This document shows positions 9,310-18,144 of a DNA stretch of 64,000 bases, one piece after another; position 1 is the stretch's first letter; every line of letters begins with the position of its first letter. Both the position numbers and the translations under genes were made by a program. The stretch comes from Sphingobacteriales bacterium (lineage in GTDB: Bacteria > Bacteroidota > Bacteroidia > Chitinophagales > JADIYW01), in the NCBI GenBank assembly GCA_016719635.1, contig JADJYT010000003.1, positions 248,001-312,000 on the forward strand, given 5' to 3'. The notes under the pieces are model-generated. The model saw only the letters and a list, made by a program, of their open reading frames with translations, searched no databases and was not told the origin of the DNA.

Positions 9310-9491
9310 GGGGGGTCAAATTTTTTCCCTTCTCCCCCCCCCCAAAAATACCCCCCCCCCCCCCCCCCCCCCCTCTTAAAAAAAAAACTTCCCACGCCCC
9401 CCGGCCCCCCCACCCCCGCGGGGGAGGGGGGGGGGGCCCAACCCCCCCGCCCGCCCCGGCCCCCCCTTTTTTTTTTCCTTCCCAAAAAACC
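9310..9491. other. Degenerate C/G homopolymer tract between nuoF and nuoG
   Basis: About 180 nt made almost only of long C runs, some G runs and short A or T runs, unlike anything else in the window. It lies wholly between the nuoF stop and the nuoG start and breaks no gene. The nearest natural analogue is a poly-C tract, but the mix of several homopolymer runs looks more like low-quality consensus at a hard-to-sequence spot. The Gly/Lys-rich reading frame that opens across it is not a gene. The natural sequence here cannot be read from this window. Confidence 0.85.
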
Positions 9492-9497
9492 TTTATT

Positions 9498-10847
9498 TTA
9501 ACTTATTACTTGTTGAATATTATTTAATCTGTAATAATGTTTCACATCATGAATGGATTGAGGATTGCGGACATACTCTTCAAATTCGTGCCTGAAATGA
9601 CGAATTGCCGCAGCTACCGGCCAGGCAGCCGCTTCACCCAAGGGACAAATTGTTTTTCCTTCAATCTTCGACTGCACATCCCACAATAAATCGATATCCT
9701 TCATGGTTGCCTTACCATCTATAAATTTTTGAAGGATTTTTTCCATCCAGCCGGTTCCTTCACGACACGGCGAACACTGACCGCAGCTTTCATGATGATA
9801 GAAACGGGCGAATGTGAACAGATTTTTTACAATGGAAGTATCTTCATCCATGGCTATAAATCCGCCGGAGCCCAACATGGTACCGGTTGCAAAGCCGCCG
9901 TCACTCAGGGATTCATACGTCATTAAACGAGGTTCACCTTTAGCTGTTTTTAAGATTAATTCTGTAGGCAAAATCGGAACGGAAGAACCGCCGGCAACCA
10001 CTGCCTTTAACTTTTTCCCGTTACGGATACCCCCGCAATATGCATCGCTGTAAATAAACTCCTCTACCGGCAATCCTAATTCAATTTCATATACTCCCGG
10101 TTTATTGATATGGCCGGAAGCAGAAATCAATTTTGTACCTGTGGATTTTCCAATACCAATTTTAGCATAGGCCTCGCCGCCGTCATTGACGATTGGAACC
10201 ACTGCAGCAATCGTTTCTACATTATTTACTACTGTCGGACGCCCCCACAAACCCGCTACTGCCGGAAAAGGTGGCTTCAGTCTCGGATTTCCTCTTTTGC
10301 CTTCCAGTGATTCCAGCAACGCCGTTTCTTCCCCACATATATAGGCACCACCGCCGGGTTGTACATATAAATCCAGATCGTAGCCGGAACCTAAAATATT
10401 TTTCCCCAAAAGTCCGGCTGCATAGGCTTCCTTGATGGCGTTTTGCAAAATCTTGATGATGTAATAATATTCACCCCGCACGTAGATGTATGAAGTACTG
10501 GCACCTAAAGCATAACTTGAAACAATCATTCCTTCCAATAACAGATGAGGAATGCGCTCCATCAGGTATCTGTCTTTGAACGTTCCCGGTTCAGATTCAT
10601 CGGCATTACAGACCAGATGGCGGGGAACGCCTTCCGGTTTGGCGAGGAAACTCCATTTCATACCCGTAGGAAAGCCTGCACCTCCGCGGCCCCGCAAACC
10701 TGATTTCTTTACTTCCTCCACCACATCATCCGGCTTCATCGTTTTCAGCGCCTTCTCCAGTGATTTATAACCATTGTGCTGACGGTAAACTTCTAACGTA
10801 TTTATCCCCGGTATATGATCGTATGTAAGTAATATTTTTTTGCTCAT
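9498..10847 (-). CDS. nuoF: NADH-quinone oxidoreductase subunit F
   Basis: Flavoprotein subunit that oxidises NADH through FMN and passes electrons to cluster N3. It is 449 residues, the usual length. Visible motifs are GLRGRGGAGFPTGMKWSF (FMN and NADH binding), PGGGAYICGEETALLESLEG, and the 4Fe-4S motif ESCGQCSPCREGTGWM, with the fourth cysteine in TICPLGEAAAWPV. It stands 46 nt after nuoE and is separated from nuoG by the unusual homopolymer tract. Confidence 0.98.
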   Translation of the reverse strand: MSKKILLTYDHIPGINTLEVYRQHNGYKSLEKALKTMKPDDVVEEVKKSGLRGRGGAGFPTGMKWSFLAKPEGVPRHLVCNADESEPGTFKDRYLMERIPHLLLEGMIVSSYALGASTSYIYVRGEYYYIIKILQNAIKEAYAAGLLGKNILGSGYDLDLYVQPGGGAYICGEETALLESLEGKRGNPRLKPPFPAVAGLWGRPTVVNNVETIAAVVPIVNDGGEAYAKIGIGKSTGTKLISASGHINKPGVYEIELGLPVEEFIYSDAYCGGIRNGKKLKAVVAGGSSVPILPTELILKTAKGEPRLMTYESLSDGGFATGTMLGSGGFIAMDEDTSIVKNLFTFARFYHHESCGQCSPCREGTGWMEKILQKFIDGKATMKDIDLLWDVQSKIEGKTICPLGEAAAWPVAAAIRHFRHEFEEYVRNPQSIHDVKHYYRLNNIQQVIS

Positions 10848-10893
10848 GTTTTATTCAATAGATGCTAAACAGGTTCAGCAATTCAGTAATGTG

Positions 10894-11415
10894 TTATACG
10901 TATCTGCTTCGTTTATTTTCTTTTCTTAAGTCCTCTAAAATCGTATCAATTTTATCAAAGGTCAGGTTTTCATAATACTTATCCCCTATCTGAAACATCG
11001 GCGCCGTTCCGCACGAACCCAGACACTCCACCGTTTTGATTTGGAACATACCGTCTTGAGTGGGCTGTCCGACTTCCACCTGTAATTTACTTTCCAGGTA
11101 TCTGACTATATCTTCCGAGCCGCACATCCAGCAGGAACTCGTCTGACAGATTTCTATCAGGTATTTGCCTACCGGTTTCAAATTAAACATAGAATAAAAG
11201 GAAGCCACTTCATATACTTCTATCGGTTGTATGTTCAAGATAGATGCCACATAATCCATCACTGGTGCACTCAACCAGCCATCAAATTCAGCCTGTGCCA
11301 GGTGCAGTAAAGGCAACAAAGCTGATTTGCTTTTATCCTTAGGATATTGATTTAAAATCTCCTGCACTTTTTGTTGTGCTTCGTCTGAAAATTTTATGTC
11401 TGTCGCTGTTGTCAT
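10894..11415 (-). CDS. nuoE: NADH-quinone oxidoreductase subunit E
   Basis: Thioredoxin-fold subunit that carries the 2Fe-2S cluster N1a. The four ligands are visible as CQTSSC and, about 40 residues later, CLGSC. The helical N-terminus has YPKDKSKSALLPLLHLAQ and the conserved VYEVASFYSMF. I place the start at the ATG at 11415 (MTTATDIKF, 173 residues). The frame can be extended eight codons to a TTG, but no feature supports that start. Confidence 0.95.
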   Translation of the reverse strand: MTTATDIKFSDEAQQKVQEILNQYPKDKSKSALLPLLHLAQAEFDGWLSAPVMDYVASILNIQPIEVYEVASFYSMFNLKPVGKYLIEICQTSSCWMCGSEDIVRYLESKLQVEVGQPTQDGMFQIKTVECLGSCGTAPMFQIGDKYYENLTFDKIDTILEDLRKENKRSRYV

Positions 11416-11469
11416 TAATTCAAAGTCTTCTAAGTTCAAAAAGATCCCTCACTTCGTTCGGTATAGATG

Positions 11470-12663
11470 CTATGCGTCTAATTCTCCTGCAATCACATTC
11501 ATGCTGCTCATCGTCAAAATCGCATCACTCAGCATACCGCCGCGTATCATGCTCGGATAAGCCTGATAATAGATAAAGCAGGGCCGGCGAAAATGCAAAC
11601 GAAATGGCTGACGTCCGCCGTCACTGATTAAATAAAAGCCCAACTCTCCGTTTCCGCCTTCCACGCTGTGGTATACTTCCCCTTTCGGAACTGCCGTTTC
11701 TCCCATCACAATTTTAAAATGATAAATCAGGGCTTCCATTTTACTGTACACATCCTGTTTGGGAGGCAGATAAAACTCCGGCAAATCGGCATGATAACTG
11801 CCATCCGGCATATTTTTAATGGCTTGTTCAATAATGCGCATACTTTGCCACATCTCTTCCATACGCACCATATACCGGTCATACGTATCACCACTGGTAC
11901 CCACCGGAATGTCAAACTGAAAATCCTGGTAGGAGGAATATGGATTCGCCACACGGACATCATAATCCAAGCCGGCCGCCCGGAGATTTGGACCGGTGAA
12001 ACCATAATCCAATGCATCTTCTACGGAAATACCGCCAATATTGATGGTTCTGTCCATGAAAATGCGGTTTCTGTCCACCAATTTCTGGAACTCTGCCAAT
12101 CCTTTCGGGAACTCTTTCATAAAGTGATGGATCTTATCCCATACTTTTGGAGAGAAATCTCTTTCCATTCCGCCTATTCGTCCGATGTTGGTAGTGAGTC
12201 TGGCACCGCATATCTCTTCAAAGATTTCGTAAATCCATTCCCTGTATTGAAACAAATGCAGGAATCCCGTCATAGCACCTGTATCTACGGCGATTACCGT
12301 ATCACAAACAATATGATCCGCAATACGGGACAACTCCATGATAATGACACGCATATATTGCGCACGTTTCGGAATTTCGGCACCGATTAATTTCTCCACC
12401 GTCATATGCCATCCCATATTATTTATAGGAGAAGAACAATAGTTCAACCGGTCGGTAATAGGTGTAATCTGATTATAGGGCCTCCGTTCGGATAATTTTT
12501 CAAATGCCCGGTGGATATAACCTATGGTTGAAACCGCATCCACGATCACTTCCCCATCCATCGTCAATACATTCTGAAATATACCGTGCGTGGCCGGGTG
12601 CGTTGGGCCAAGGTTCAGCGTAGAATATTGCTTTTTTTCGTATGTAGAACTTGTATTATTCAT
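11470..12663 (-). CDS. nuoD: NADH-quinone oxidoreductase subunit D
   Basis: 49-kDa quinone-site subunit of complex I, related to [NiFe]-hydrogenase large subunits, 397 residues. The N-terminal LNLGPTHPATHGIFQ is the signature loop with the quinone-binding His. YNQITPITDRLNYCSS and GAMTGFLHLFQYREWIYEI follow, and the C-terminus ends in VIAGELDA, close to the usual end (the family normally ends in an acidic D-R or D-A). C and D are separate genes here, not fused. Spacing to nuoE is 54 nt. Confidence 0.97.
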   Translation of the reverse strand: MNNTSSTYEKKQYSTLNLGPTHPATHGIFQNVLTMDGEVIVDAVSTIGYIHRAFEKLSERRPYNQITPITDRLNYCSSPINNMGWHMTVEKLIGAEIPKRAQYMRVIIMELSRIADHIVCDTVIAVDTGAMTGFLHLFQYREWIYEIFEEICGARLTTNIGRIGGMERDFSPKVWDKIHHFMKEFPKGLAEFQKLVDRNRIFMDRTINIGGISVEDALDYGFTGPNLRAAGLDYDVRVANPYSSYQDFQFDIPVGTSGDTYDRYMVRMEEMWQSMRIIEQAIKNMPDGSYHADLPEFYLPPKQDVYSKMEALIYHFKIVMGETAVPKGEVYHSVEGGNGELGFYLISDGGRQPFRLHFRRPCFIYYQAYPSMIRGGMLSDAILTMSSMNVIAGELDA

Positions 12664-12731
12664 CAGTCAATAGTCAGTAGTATTCTGAGTTTTATTTAAA
12701 TTTTCCTCACTTTGTTCGGAATAAAGCTTGT

Positions 12732-13238
12732 TTACCGTCCAAACATCTTATCATTTTTATCTTCCCGCTGCAAATCTTCCAGTGGGTATTCCTTTCGCAT
12801 CGGGAAATAATTCATTTCGTCCATATTGAGGATTCGTCTCAAATTCGGATGTCCGATAAAATTGAATCCAAAAAAATCATACTCCTGTCTTTCCATCCAG
12901 TTGGCAGTCTTCCAGACATCCGTCAACGTCGGCACATTCATATCTTCCCTGCTCATGAACGTTTTGATACGAACTCTCCAATTTTTAGGCATATTATGCA
13001 ACTGATACATCAACCCAAACTCCTTATCCTGCAGATTTTCAGGATAATGTAATCCGCATAAGGTAGTCAGGAAATGAAAATTCAGTTCTTTATCTTCTTT
13101 CAGAAAGACGAGCACCTCTTTGATAAGATCTTTTTTAACTATAAAAACAGGAATATCGTATTGGAGTTCGTATGCCAGCAGGCCACCATCAAATCTTTGC
13201 TGAAGTTTATCTTTTACTATATCTAACAATTCACTCAT
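12732..13238 (-). CDS. nuoC: NADH-quinone oxidoreductase subunit C
   Basis: 30-kDa-type hydrophilic subunit of complex I, 168 residues. The family signature is present as WMERQEYDFFGFNFIGHPNL followed by RRILNMDE, and the C-terminal YPLEDLQREDKNDKMF is typical. It is an independent gene, with a 68-nt spacer to nuoD and 67 nt to nuoB. Both spacers are AT-rich and contain similar decayed repeats. Confidence 0.95.
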   Translation of the reverse strand: MSELLDIVKDKLQQRFDGGLLAYELQYDIPVFIVKKDLIKEVLVFLKEDKELNFHFLTTLCGLHYPENLQDKEFGLMYQLHNMPKNWRVRIKTFMSREDMNVPTLTDVWKTANWMERQEYDFFGFNFIGHPNLRRILNMDEMNYFPMRKEYPLEDLQREDKNDKMFGR

Positions 13239-13305
13239 CTTTCAGTATTAAGTATTTAGCAGGCAGTAAGCAGAAACACTACATACTACGCGAACTGTTT
13301 ACCCT

Positions 13306-13860
13306 CTATTCTATTCCGTATTGAGCCAACATCGCTTTGTACTCCGGAGAATCCCTTCTTCTGCGTTCCTCACTTTTTGCCAACTCCTGTATTTTTAATA
13401 TTCCATCGAGTACCTGCTCCGGACGCGGCGGGCAGCCAGGAATATAAACATCCACCGGAATAATCCTGTCAATTCCCTGCAATACGCTATAAGTATCGAA
13501 GATTCCGCCACTGCTGGCACAGGCACCCATACTCAGCACCCATTTAGGTTCTGCCATCTGCTCGTATACCTGACGCAGTACCGGCCCCATTTTCTTGGAG
13601 ATGGTACCCATCACCATTAATAAATCTGCCTGACGGGGAGAAAAGCTCAAACGCTCAGATCCGAACCGAGCCAAATCGTAATGAGCCGCCATGGTAGCCA
13701 TAAATTCAATTCCACAACACGATGTTGCAAACGGCAATGGCCATAAGGAGTTAGCCCTTGCCAATCCCACCACTTTATCCAAAGAGGTGGCAAAGAATCC
13801 CTGCCCTTCCAATCCTTCAGGTTTGTATGCCGGGTGAATATCTATCGCTGTTGTACTCAT
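13306..13860 (-). CDS. nuoB: NADH-quinone oxidoreductase subunit B
   Basis: 20-kDa subunit that holds cluster N2, the direct electron donor to quinone. Its ligands are visible: the tandem cysteines in PFATSCCGIEFM, the cysteine in SMGACASSGGIFDTYSV, and the one in PGCPPRPEQVLDGI. It is 184 residues long, normal for the family. It follows the damaged nuoA gene. Confidence 0.97.
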   Translation of the reverse strand: MSTTAIDIHPAYKPEGLEGQGFFATSLDKVVGLARANSLWPLPFATSCCGIEFMATMAAHYDLARFGSERLSFSPRQADLLMVMGTISKKMGPVLRQVYEQMAEPKWVLSMGACASSGGIFDTYSVLQGIDRIIPVDVYIPGCPPRPEQVLDGILKIQELAKSEERRRRDSPEYKAMLAQYGIE

Positions 13861-13930
13861 TTTTAAAGTATTTAGTAGCGGGTAGGCAGTTTGCAGTTAT
13901 ACTGCTTACTTAAAGACTGCATACTGAATA

Positions 13931-14122
13931 CTACTTTATTTCTATTCCCATTTCAGTGCCCCTTTCTTGATGATATAGAAAAACCCCCTCCAGTTTTGTT
14001 TTGGATTTATGGTGAGGTCCCATCCAGTGCGTCACCCCCATCACGAGGCCGACAAAACCCAAAGCCACCAGGAACATCATGACAATTGGCAGAAAAACTA
14101 ATATCTGGCTGGCTAAAAGCAT
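13931..14122 (-). pseudogene. nuoA: NADH-quinone oxidoreductase subunit A, middle deleted
   Basis: Position, first in the operon before nuoB, and sequence identify nuoA. From the ATG at 14122, 45 residues match the NuoA N-terminus (LVFLPIVMMFLVALGF, then GPHHKSKTKLE). The reading then jumps straight to the NuoA C-terminus, which lies in another frame: GFFYIIKKGALKWE, ending at a TAG at 13942-13944. The in-register frame instead reads on to a stop at 13931. About 60 codons are absent, covering the conserved acidic loop and the next two helices. A real loss would disable complex I, whose other genes are all intact, so a misassembly or consensus deletion is more likely. A TTG at 14164 could extend the frame, but the promoter-like motif at 14143 favours 14122. 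Confidence 0.85.
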
Positions 14123-14142
14123 TTTTACGATTTGAAGACACG

Positions 14143-14150
14143 CAAATATA
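14143..14150 (-). promoter_or_regulatory. Putative -7 element of the nuo operon
   Basis: The minus strand reads TATATTTG, matching the Bacteroidota -7 consensus TAnnTTTG, 20 nt upstream of the nuoA ATG. The -33 TTG is not clear. It supports transcription of the operon from here and the choice of nuoA start. Confidence 0.5.
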
Positions 14151-14265
14151 GTATTAAGTTTCAAAATAGCCAGATGATTTTTATCACGAAACGGTTAATG
14201 TTAATATCCTATTATGGAAATTATCCACCTTTTGTCTCTCAATAGTAAAATGAATTGTAAACGAT

Positions 14266-14273
14266 TAAATTTG
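14266..14273 (+). promoter_or_regulatory. Putative -7 element of the helicase gene
   Basis: TAAATTTG matches TAnnTTTG five bases before the helicase ATG, implying a very short or absent leader. No convincing -33 element is at the expected distance. Confidence 0.4.
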
Positions 14274-14278
14274 TCCTT

Positions 14279-16456
14279 ATGTACGAGAATGAAATTACGG
14301 ATGCCGCGCAACGGCTTGCTTATGAATATGTCTTAAAAACCTTTGTGAATGTGTTTGTTACGGGAAAGGCGGGAACCGGAAAAACCACTTTTTTAAAATC
14401 CATACAACATAATGCGGTTAAAAACACCGTTGTCGCAGCCCCGACAGGCGTGGCTGCCATTAATGCAGGCGGAATGACACTGCACTCCCTGTTTCAGTTG
14501 CCTTTCGGGCCATTTCTGCCCACCAAACAACGGGTCTCCTCCAATTCCACCAACCTGCATTCTCTTTTTGAAAACCTTAAACTCAGCAAAGCTAAAATCC
14601 AGTTGCTTAAAGAGCTGGAACTGCTGATAATTGATGAAGTCAGTATGCTGCGCTGCGATACGCTGGATTGTATCGACACCATATTAAGAACCGTTCGCAG
14701 GAATCAGTCGGAAGCGTTCGGAGGTGTTCAGGTATTATTTATCGGCGATTTATTTCAACTTCCGCCTGTGGCTGTTGACGATGAATGGCGGCTGTTAAAT
14801 GATTTTTATGAAACACCCTTTTTCTTCAGTGCACAGGTGATGAAAGAATGCCACTTCGTGCATATAGAATTTACCAAAATATACCGCCAGAGTGAAGAAA
14901 AATTCATCCGGCTACTGAATAAGGTGCGCAACAACGAGATGACAGAAGATGATTTCTATCTGTTAAATGACCGCTATCAGCCAGAGCTGCTGAATGACCT
15001 GGATGAATCCATCACCTTAACCACCCACAACTGGAAAGCAGACAAAATCAATCAATCACAGCTTGCCAGACTGGATGGAGAGGCGGTTGGTTTCTCCGGT
15101 ACTCTGGAAGGCGATTTCAACGATAAGGCATTGCCTACAGAAATGAACCTGAATCTAAAGAGAGGTGCTCAGGTGATGTTTATCAAAAATGACAGTAGCC
15201 ACGAGAAGCGATACTATAACGGAAAACTGGCTACGGTCACCAACCTTTCAGATGATGTCATTACTGTAAAATTCCTGGAGGATGACATAGAATATACGGT
15301 AGACAAGGAAACCTGGGAAAACATCCGTTACAACTACAATCCGGCTGCTGACAAGATAGAAGAAGAAAAAATAGGCAGTTTCACACAATATCCCATCCGC
15401 CTGGCATGGGCCATCACCATACATAAAAGCCAGGGGCTGACATTCGACAAAGCCGTGATAGACACCGGACAAGCGTTTGCTGCCGGACAGGTTTATGTGG
15501 CACTTAGCCGTTGCAGGACACTGGACGGACTGTTTCTGATGACGCGCATTACACAGGATGCAATTATGAGTGACGAGCGAATCATCAACTTTACGGAAAA
15601 TCAACTAACGGGTGAAGATGAGTTGATTCGCACGCTTCCTTTTCATAAAATGGAGTTTGCCAAAATACAGCTGATAAAAGCCTTTGACTGGACCAAAATG
15701 GTGGATCTCGTCCATGAATTTTCAGATTTTGCAGAAGAAAAACGGATTCCGGAAAAAGAGACGGTACTCATACTGATAAAAGCCATCACCCAATCCATCC
15801 GGGAGTTAAAAGAAACGGCAGCTAAGTTTTCCATTCAGCTACAGGAAATACTGAAACATATAGACCAACCGGAATACCAATTGCTTCTACAGGAGCGCAC
15901 CCTGAAATCCATCCAATACTTTGGAAACCAACTGACCAGCCAAATCATCAAACCGTTAGATGGCATGATTGTTACCATGCACCATAAGAAAGGTGTTCGC
16001 GGCTTTTTGAAAAAGGCGGAGGAACTCGAACTGGCTTTCATTTCCAAATTACAGGTAATAGAAAAGTTGCAGTTCGGCGACACAGCATTTTATGAAGGAG
16101 CATCCTTTTACAATAAGGAAAATACGGAAATCAGGGAGCTTCTGCAAAAAAAACAGGAAAAGGGAGCTTCGCAGCGGGAAAGCCTGCGACTATATAAAGA
16201 TGGTAAAACCGCAAAACAGATAGCCGAAGTACGCAACATGGCACTATCTACCATAGAGGGGCATCTGGCAGAATTCGTATCTGGCGGTGAAATTGACATT
16301 CATGATTTTTTAAAGGAAGAAGATTTACAAGCTATAAAAGCTGAAATGAAACAAATTTCCGGATTTTCAGTTACGCCGCTAAAACAACATTTCGGCGACC
16401 GGTTTTCCTACGGACGACTGAGAATGGCAGTGGTATGGCTGAATAAAGAGAAATAA
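14279..16456 (+). CDS. Pif1/RecD-like superfamily 1 DNA helicase with C-terminal HRDC/HTH-like region
   Basis: A 725-residue ATP-dependent helicase, probably acting on DNA forks or structured DNA. The N-terminal motor has Walker A VTGKAGTGKTTFLKS (about residues 28-42), motif Ia VAAPTGVAAINAGG, Walker B LLIIDEVSML, and motif III FIGDLFQLPPV. Near residue 385, AWAITIHKSQGLTFDKAVID matches the UvrD_C_2/Pif1 C-terminal motif, followed by VYVALSRCRTLDG. The last 250 residues are helical; RLYKDGKTAKQIAEVRNMAL resembles the helicase-linked helix-turn-helix seen in this family. The gene is divergent from the nuo operon and followed by the tRNA-Asp terminator on the opposite strand. Confidence 0.9.
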   Translation: MYENEITDAAQRLAYEYVLKTFVNVFVTGKAGTGKTTFLKSIQHNAVKNTVVAAPTGVAAINAGGMTLHSLFQLPFGPFLPTKQRVSSNSTNLHSLFENLKLSKAKIQLLKELELLIIDEVSMLRCDTLDCIDTILRTVRRNQSEAFGGVQVLFIGDLFQLPPVAVDDEWRLLNDFYETPFFFSAQVMKECHFVHIEFTKIYRQSEEKFIRLLNKVRNNEMTEDDFYLLNDRYQPELLNDLDESITLTTHNWKADKINQSQLARLDGEAVGFSGTLEGDFNDKALPTEMNLNLKRGAQVMFIKNDSSHEKRYYNGKLATVTNLSDDVITVKFLEDDIEYTVDKETWENIRYNYNPAADKIEEEKIGSFTQYPIRLAWAITIHKSQGLTFDKAVIDTGQAFAAGQVYVALSRCRTLDGLFLMTRITQDAIMSDERIINFTENQLTGEDELIRTLPFHKMEFAKIQLIKAFDWTKMVDLVHEFSDFAEEKRIPEKETVLILIKAITQSIRELKETAAKFSIQLQEILKHIDQPEYQLLLQERTLKSIQYFGNQLTSQIIKPLDGMIVTMHHKKGVRGFLKKAEELELAFISKLQVIEKLQFGDTAFYEGASFYNKENTEIRELLQKKQEKGASQRESLRLYKDGKTAKQIAEVRNMALSTIEGHLAEFVSGGEIDIHDFLKEEDLQAIKAEMKQISGFSVTPLKQHFGDRFSYGRLRMAVVWLNKEK

Positions 16457-16483
16457 AAAAAGTCCTCGAAATTTCGAGGACTT
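16454..16483 (-). terminator. Rho-independent terminator of tRNA-Asp
   Basis: A perfect 24-nt palindrome (16460-16483, arms AAGTCCTCGAAA) is followed on the minus strand by a run of seven or more T. It starts 2 nt past the tRNA 3' end. The plus-strand side has no T run, so it mainly serves the tRNA. Confidence 0.88.
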
Positions 16484-16485
16484 AG

Positions 16486-16559
16486 CGGTCCGGACGGGAC
16501 TCGAACCCGCGACCCCGTGCGTGACAGGCACGTATTCTAACCAACTGAACTACCGAACC
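16486..16559 (-). tRNA. tRNA-Asp (GTC)
   Basis: A 74-nt cloverleaf on the minus strand. The acceptor stem GGTTCGG pairs with CCGGACC (one T-G wobble). The anticodon stem CGTGC/GCACG encloses the loop CTGTCAC with anticodon GTC. The T arm is GCGGG TTCGAGT CCCGT. The discriminator base is G, as expected for tRNA-Asp, and CCA is not encoded. The D arm AGTTCAGTTGGTTAGAAT is normal. Confidence 0.95.
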
Positions 16560-16576
16560 TGCTTTAAAAGCGAGTG

Positions 16577-16584
16577 CAAATATA
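16577..16584 (-). promoter_or_regulatory. Putative -7 element of tRNA-Asp
   Basis: The minus strand reads TATATTTG, a full TAnnTTTG match, 17 nt upstream of the mature 5' end of tRNA-Asp. The sequence and distance equal those of the element before nuoA. Confidence 0.5.
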
Positions 16585-16674
16585 CAAACTTTTTCATTTT
16601 TTGCTCCTTCTTTCCTAAGTTTTTTCCAACAAGTAATGAATTTGAAAGTATTCGTTTATCAAATCATAAAATAC

Positions 16675-16682
16675 TACCTTTG
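16675..16682 (+). promoter_or_regulatory. Putative -7 element of the DUF6913-like/dapA operon
   Basis: TACCTTTG lies 4 nt before the ATG at 16687. The same octamer precedes guaA and the S41 protease gene at similar distances, so it is probably the local form of the promoter. Confidence 0.5.
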
Positions 16683-16686
16683 TTTT

Positions 16687-17205
16687 ATGTCATTCTTTTC
16701 TGAGATAATACGCTTCTTTTTTTATTTTTTTCTGAAGTTTAAAAGACCTGCAGTTAGAGAACATCAGCCGGTTTCTTTGTTGAACGCTCAAAAAATCGGC
16801 ATTCTATTTTATGCAGACAATATACGTATCAACGATATCATTTTAGCATTCAGTCAAAAATTAAAGAATGCCGGCAAAGAAGTAGAAGTGCTTGGCTACA
16901 TACCAAAAAGCGAATTGGGATTTGTATTCCCTTTTCCATTTATCACCAATAAAGATGTAAGCTGGTACGGAAAACCCTGTGGCAGCATTTCTGAATCTTT
17001 TATACATTCCATATTTGATTTAGTTATCAATTTCCACACGGAAGAATGTTTGCCGTTCGAATATATTTGCGCCGTTTCATCTGCAAAATTCCGCATTGGG
17101 TTCCGGTCAGATGCAGACATTGCTAACTATGATTTAATATTAATTTCTAAAGAAAATAAGGAAATTTCTAACTTAATTCAGAACTTAGAGCATTACTTAA
17201 AATAG
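16687..17205 (+). CDS. DUF6913-like protein upstream of dapA
   Basis: A 172-residue protein from the ATG at 16687 (the frame can be extended 17 codons, but the promoter-like octamer ends four bases before this ATG). It has a hydrophobic, basic N-terminus (FFSEIIRFFFYFFLKFKR) followed by an alpha/beta domain: KIGILFYADNIRINDIILAF, EVEVLGYIPKSEL, FDLVINFHTEECLPF and FRIGFRSDADIANYDLILI. The layout and the position just before dapA match a Bacteroidota family I recall as DUF6913, whose function is unknown. It is 15 nt from dapA and clearly in its operon. Confidence 0.8.
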   Translation: MSFFSEIIRFFFYFFLKFKRPAVREHQPVSLLNAQKIGILFYADNIRINDIILAFSQKLKNAGKEVEVLGYIPKSELGFVFPFPFITNKDVSWYGKPCGSISESFIHSIFDLVINFHTEECLPFEYICAVSSAKFRIGFRSDADIANYDLILISKENKEISNLIQNLEHYLK

Positions 17206-17220
17206 ATTTTCACACAGAAT

Positions 17221-18114
17221 ATGAGTACATTGAATTTTAAGGGTGTTGGTGTGGCATTGGTAACACCATTTAATGAGCAGAAAGAAGTCAATTTTGCGGA
17301 GTTTGAGAAAGTCGTCAACTATGTTATTGATGGCGGAGTGGATTATGTCGTCGTACTGGGCACAACGGGAGAATCGGTTACCCTCAGTAAAAACGAAAAA
17401 CAAGACCTCATAAAGGCATGCGTGGATGTAACGAATAAACGTGTTCCGGTCGTTGCAGGTTTTGGCGGAAACGATACAAAGAATATCATTGATGACATAA
17501 ATAAATATGACCTGACCGGTGTTAATGCTGTTTTATCGGTAAGTCCATATTATAACAAACCGACACAGGAAGGCATTTTCGAGCATTACAAGGCTATAGC
17601 CAATAATACGAACTTACCAATTATACTCTATAATGTACCGGGAAGAACAGCTTCTAATATCCGGGCAAGTACAACCCTGCAACTCGCTCATGAATTCAAA
17701 AATATCATTGGCATTAAGGAAGCGAGCAACGACTGGATGCAGCTGTTCTGGCTGGCAAGGGAAAAACCTGTTGATTTTCTGCTTATCAGCGGTAACGACG
17801 ATCTGATAGTTCCCCAAATATCGATAGGCTATGACGGAGTCATTTCAGTGATTGCCAATGCCACTCCTAAACATTTCTCTGACATGGTGCATCAGGCGTT
17901 AAATGGGGATTATGCTTCCGCACGCAAGACTGTCTATGCATTGGACGAGCTGATTACCTATTTGTTTGAACAGGGCAATCCTGCAGGTGTGAAGGCAGCT
18001 TTGAAACACCTGGGTGTTTGTGACGATTTTGTTCGCCTACCGCTGATGCCGGTCAACATTGAACTGCGTCAAAAAATTGGCAAAAAACTGGACGGTCTGT
18101 TTGCGGCTGTATAA
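17221..18114 (+). CDS. dapA: 4-hydroxy-tetrahydrodipicolinate synthase
   Basis: Condenses pyruvate with aspartate semialdehyde in lysine and diaminopimelate synthesis. It is a cytosolic TIM barrel of 297 residues, the normal size. Visible active-site parts are VVVLGTTGESVTL (Thr-Thr pair), SVSPYYNKPTQEGIFEHY (catalytic Tyr), YNVPGRTASN (carboxylate-binding Arg) and GIKEASNDW (Schiff-base Lys). It follows the DUF6913-like gene with a 15-nt spacer. Confidence 0.97.
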   Translation: MSTLNFKGVGVALVTPFNEQKEVNFAEFEKVVNYVIDGGVDYVVVLGTTGESVTLSKNEKQDLIKACVDVTNKRVPVVAGFGGNDTKNIIDDINKYDLTGVNAVLSVSPYYNKPTQEGIFEHYKAIANNTNLPIILYNVPGRTASNIRASTTLQLAHEFKNIIGIKEASNDWMQLFWLAREKPVDFLLISGNDDLIVPQISIGYDGVISVIANATPKHFSDMVHQALNGDYASARKTVYALDELITYLFEQGNPAGVKAALKHLGVCDDFVRLPLMPVNIELRQKIGKKLDGLFAAV

Positions 18115-18144
18115 CTATCTTGATTAATCTGTTCAATCTCTTTA

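Noticed and set aside
9279..9485. Gly/Lys-rich open frame across the C/G homopolymer tract
   Set aside because: It is only the translation of homopolymer runs; no start signal or protein-like pattern.
11668..12390. 240-codon plus-strand frame opposite nuoD
   Set aside because: Lies entirely antisense to the well-conserved nuoD and has no recognisable domain.
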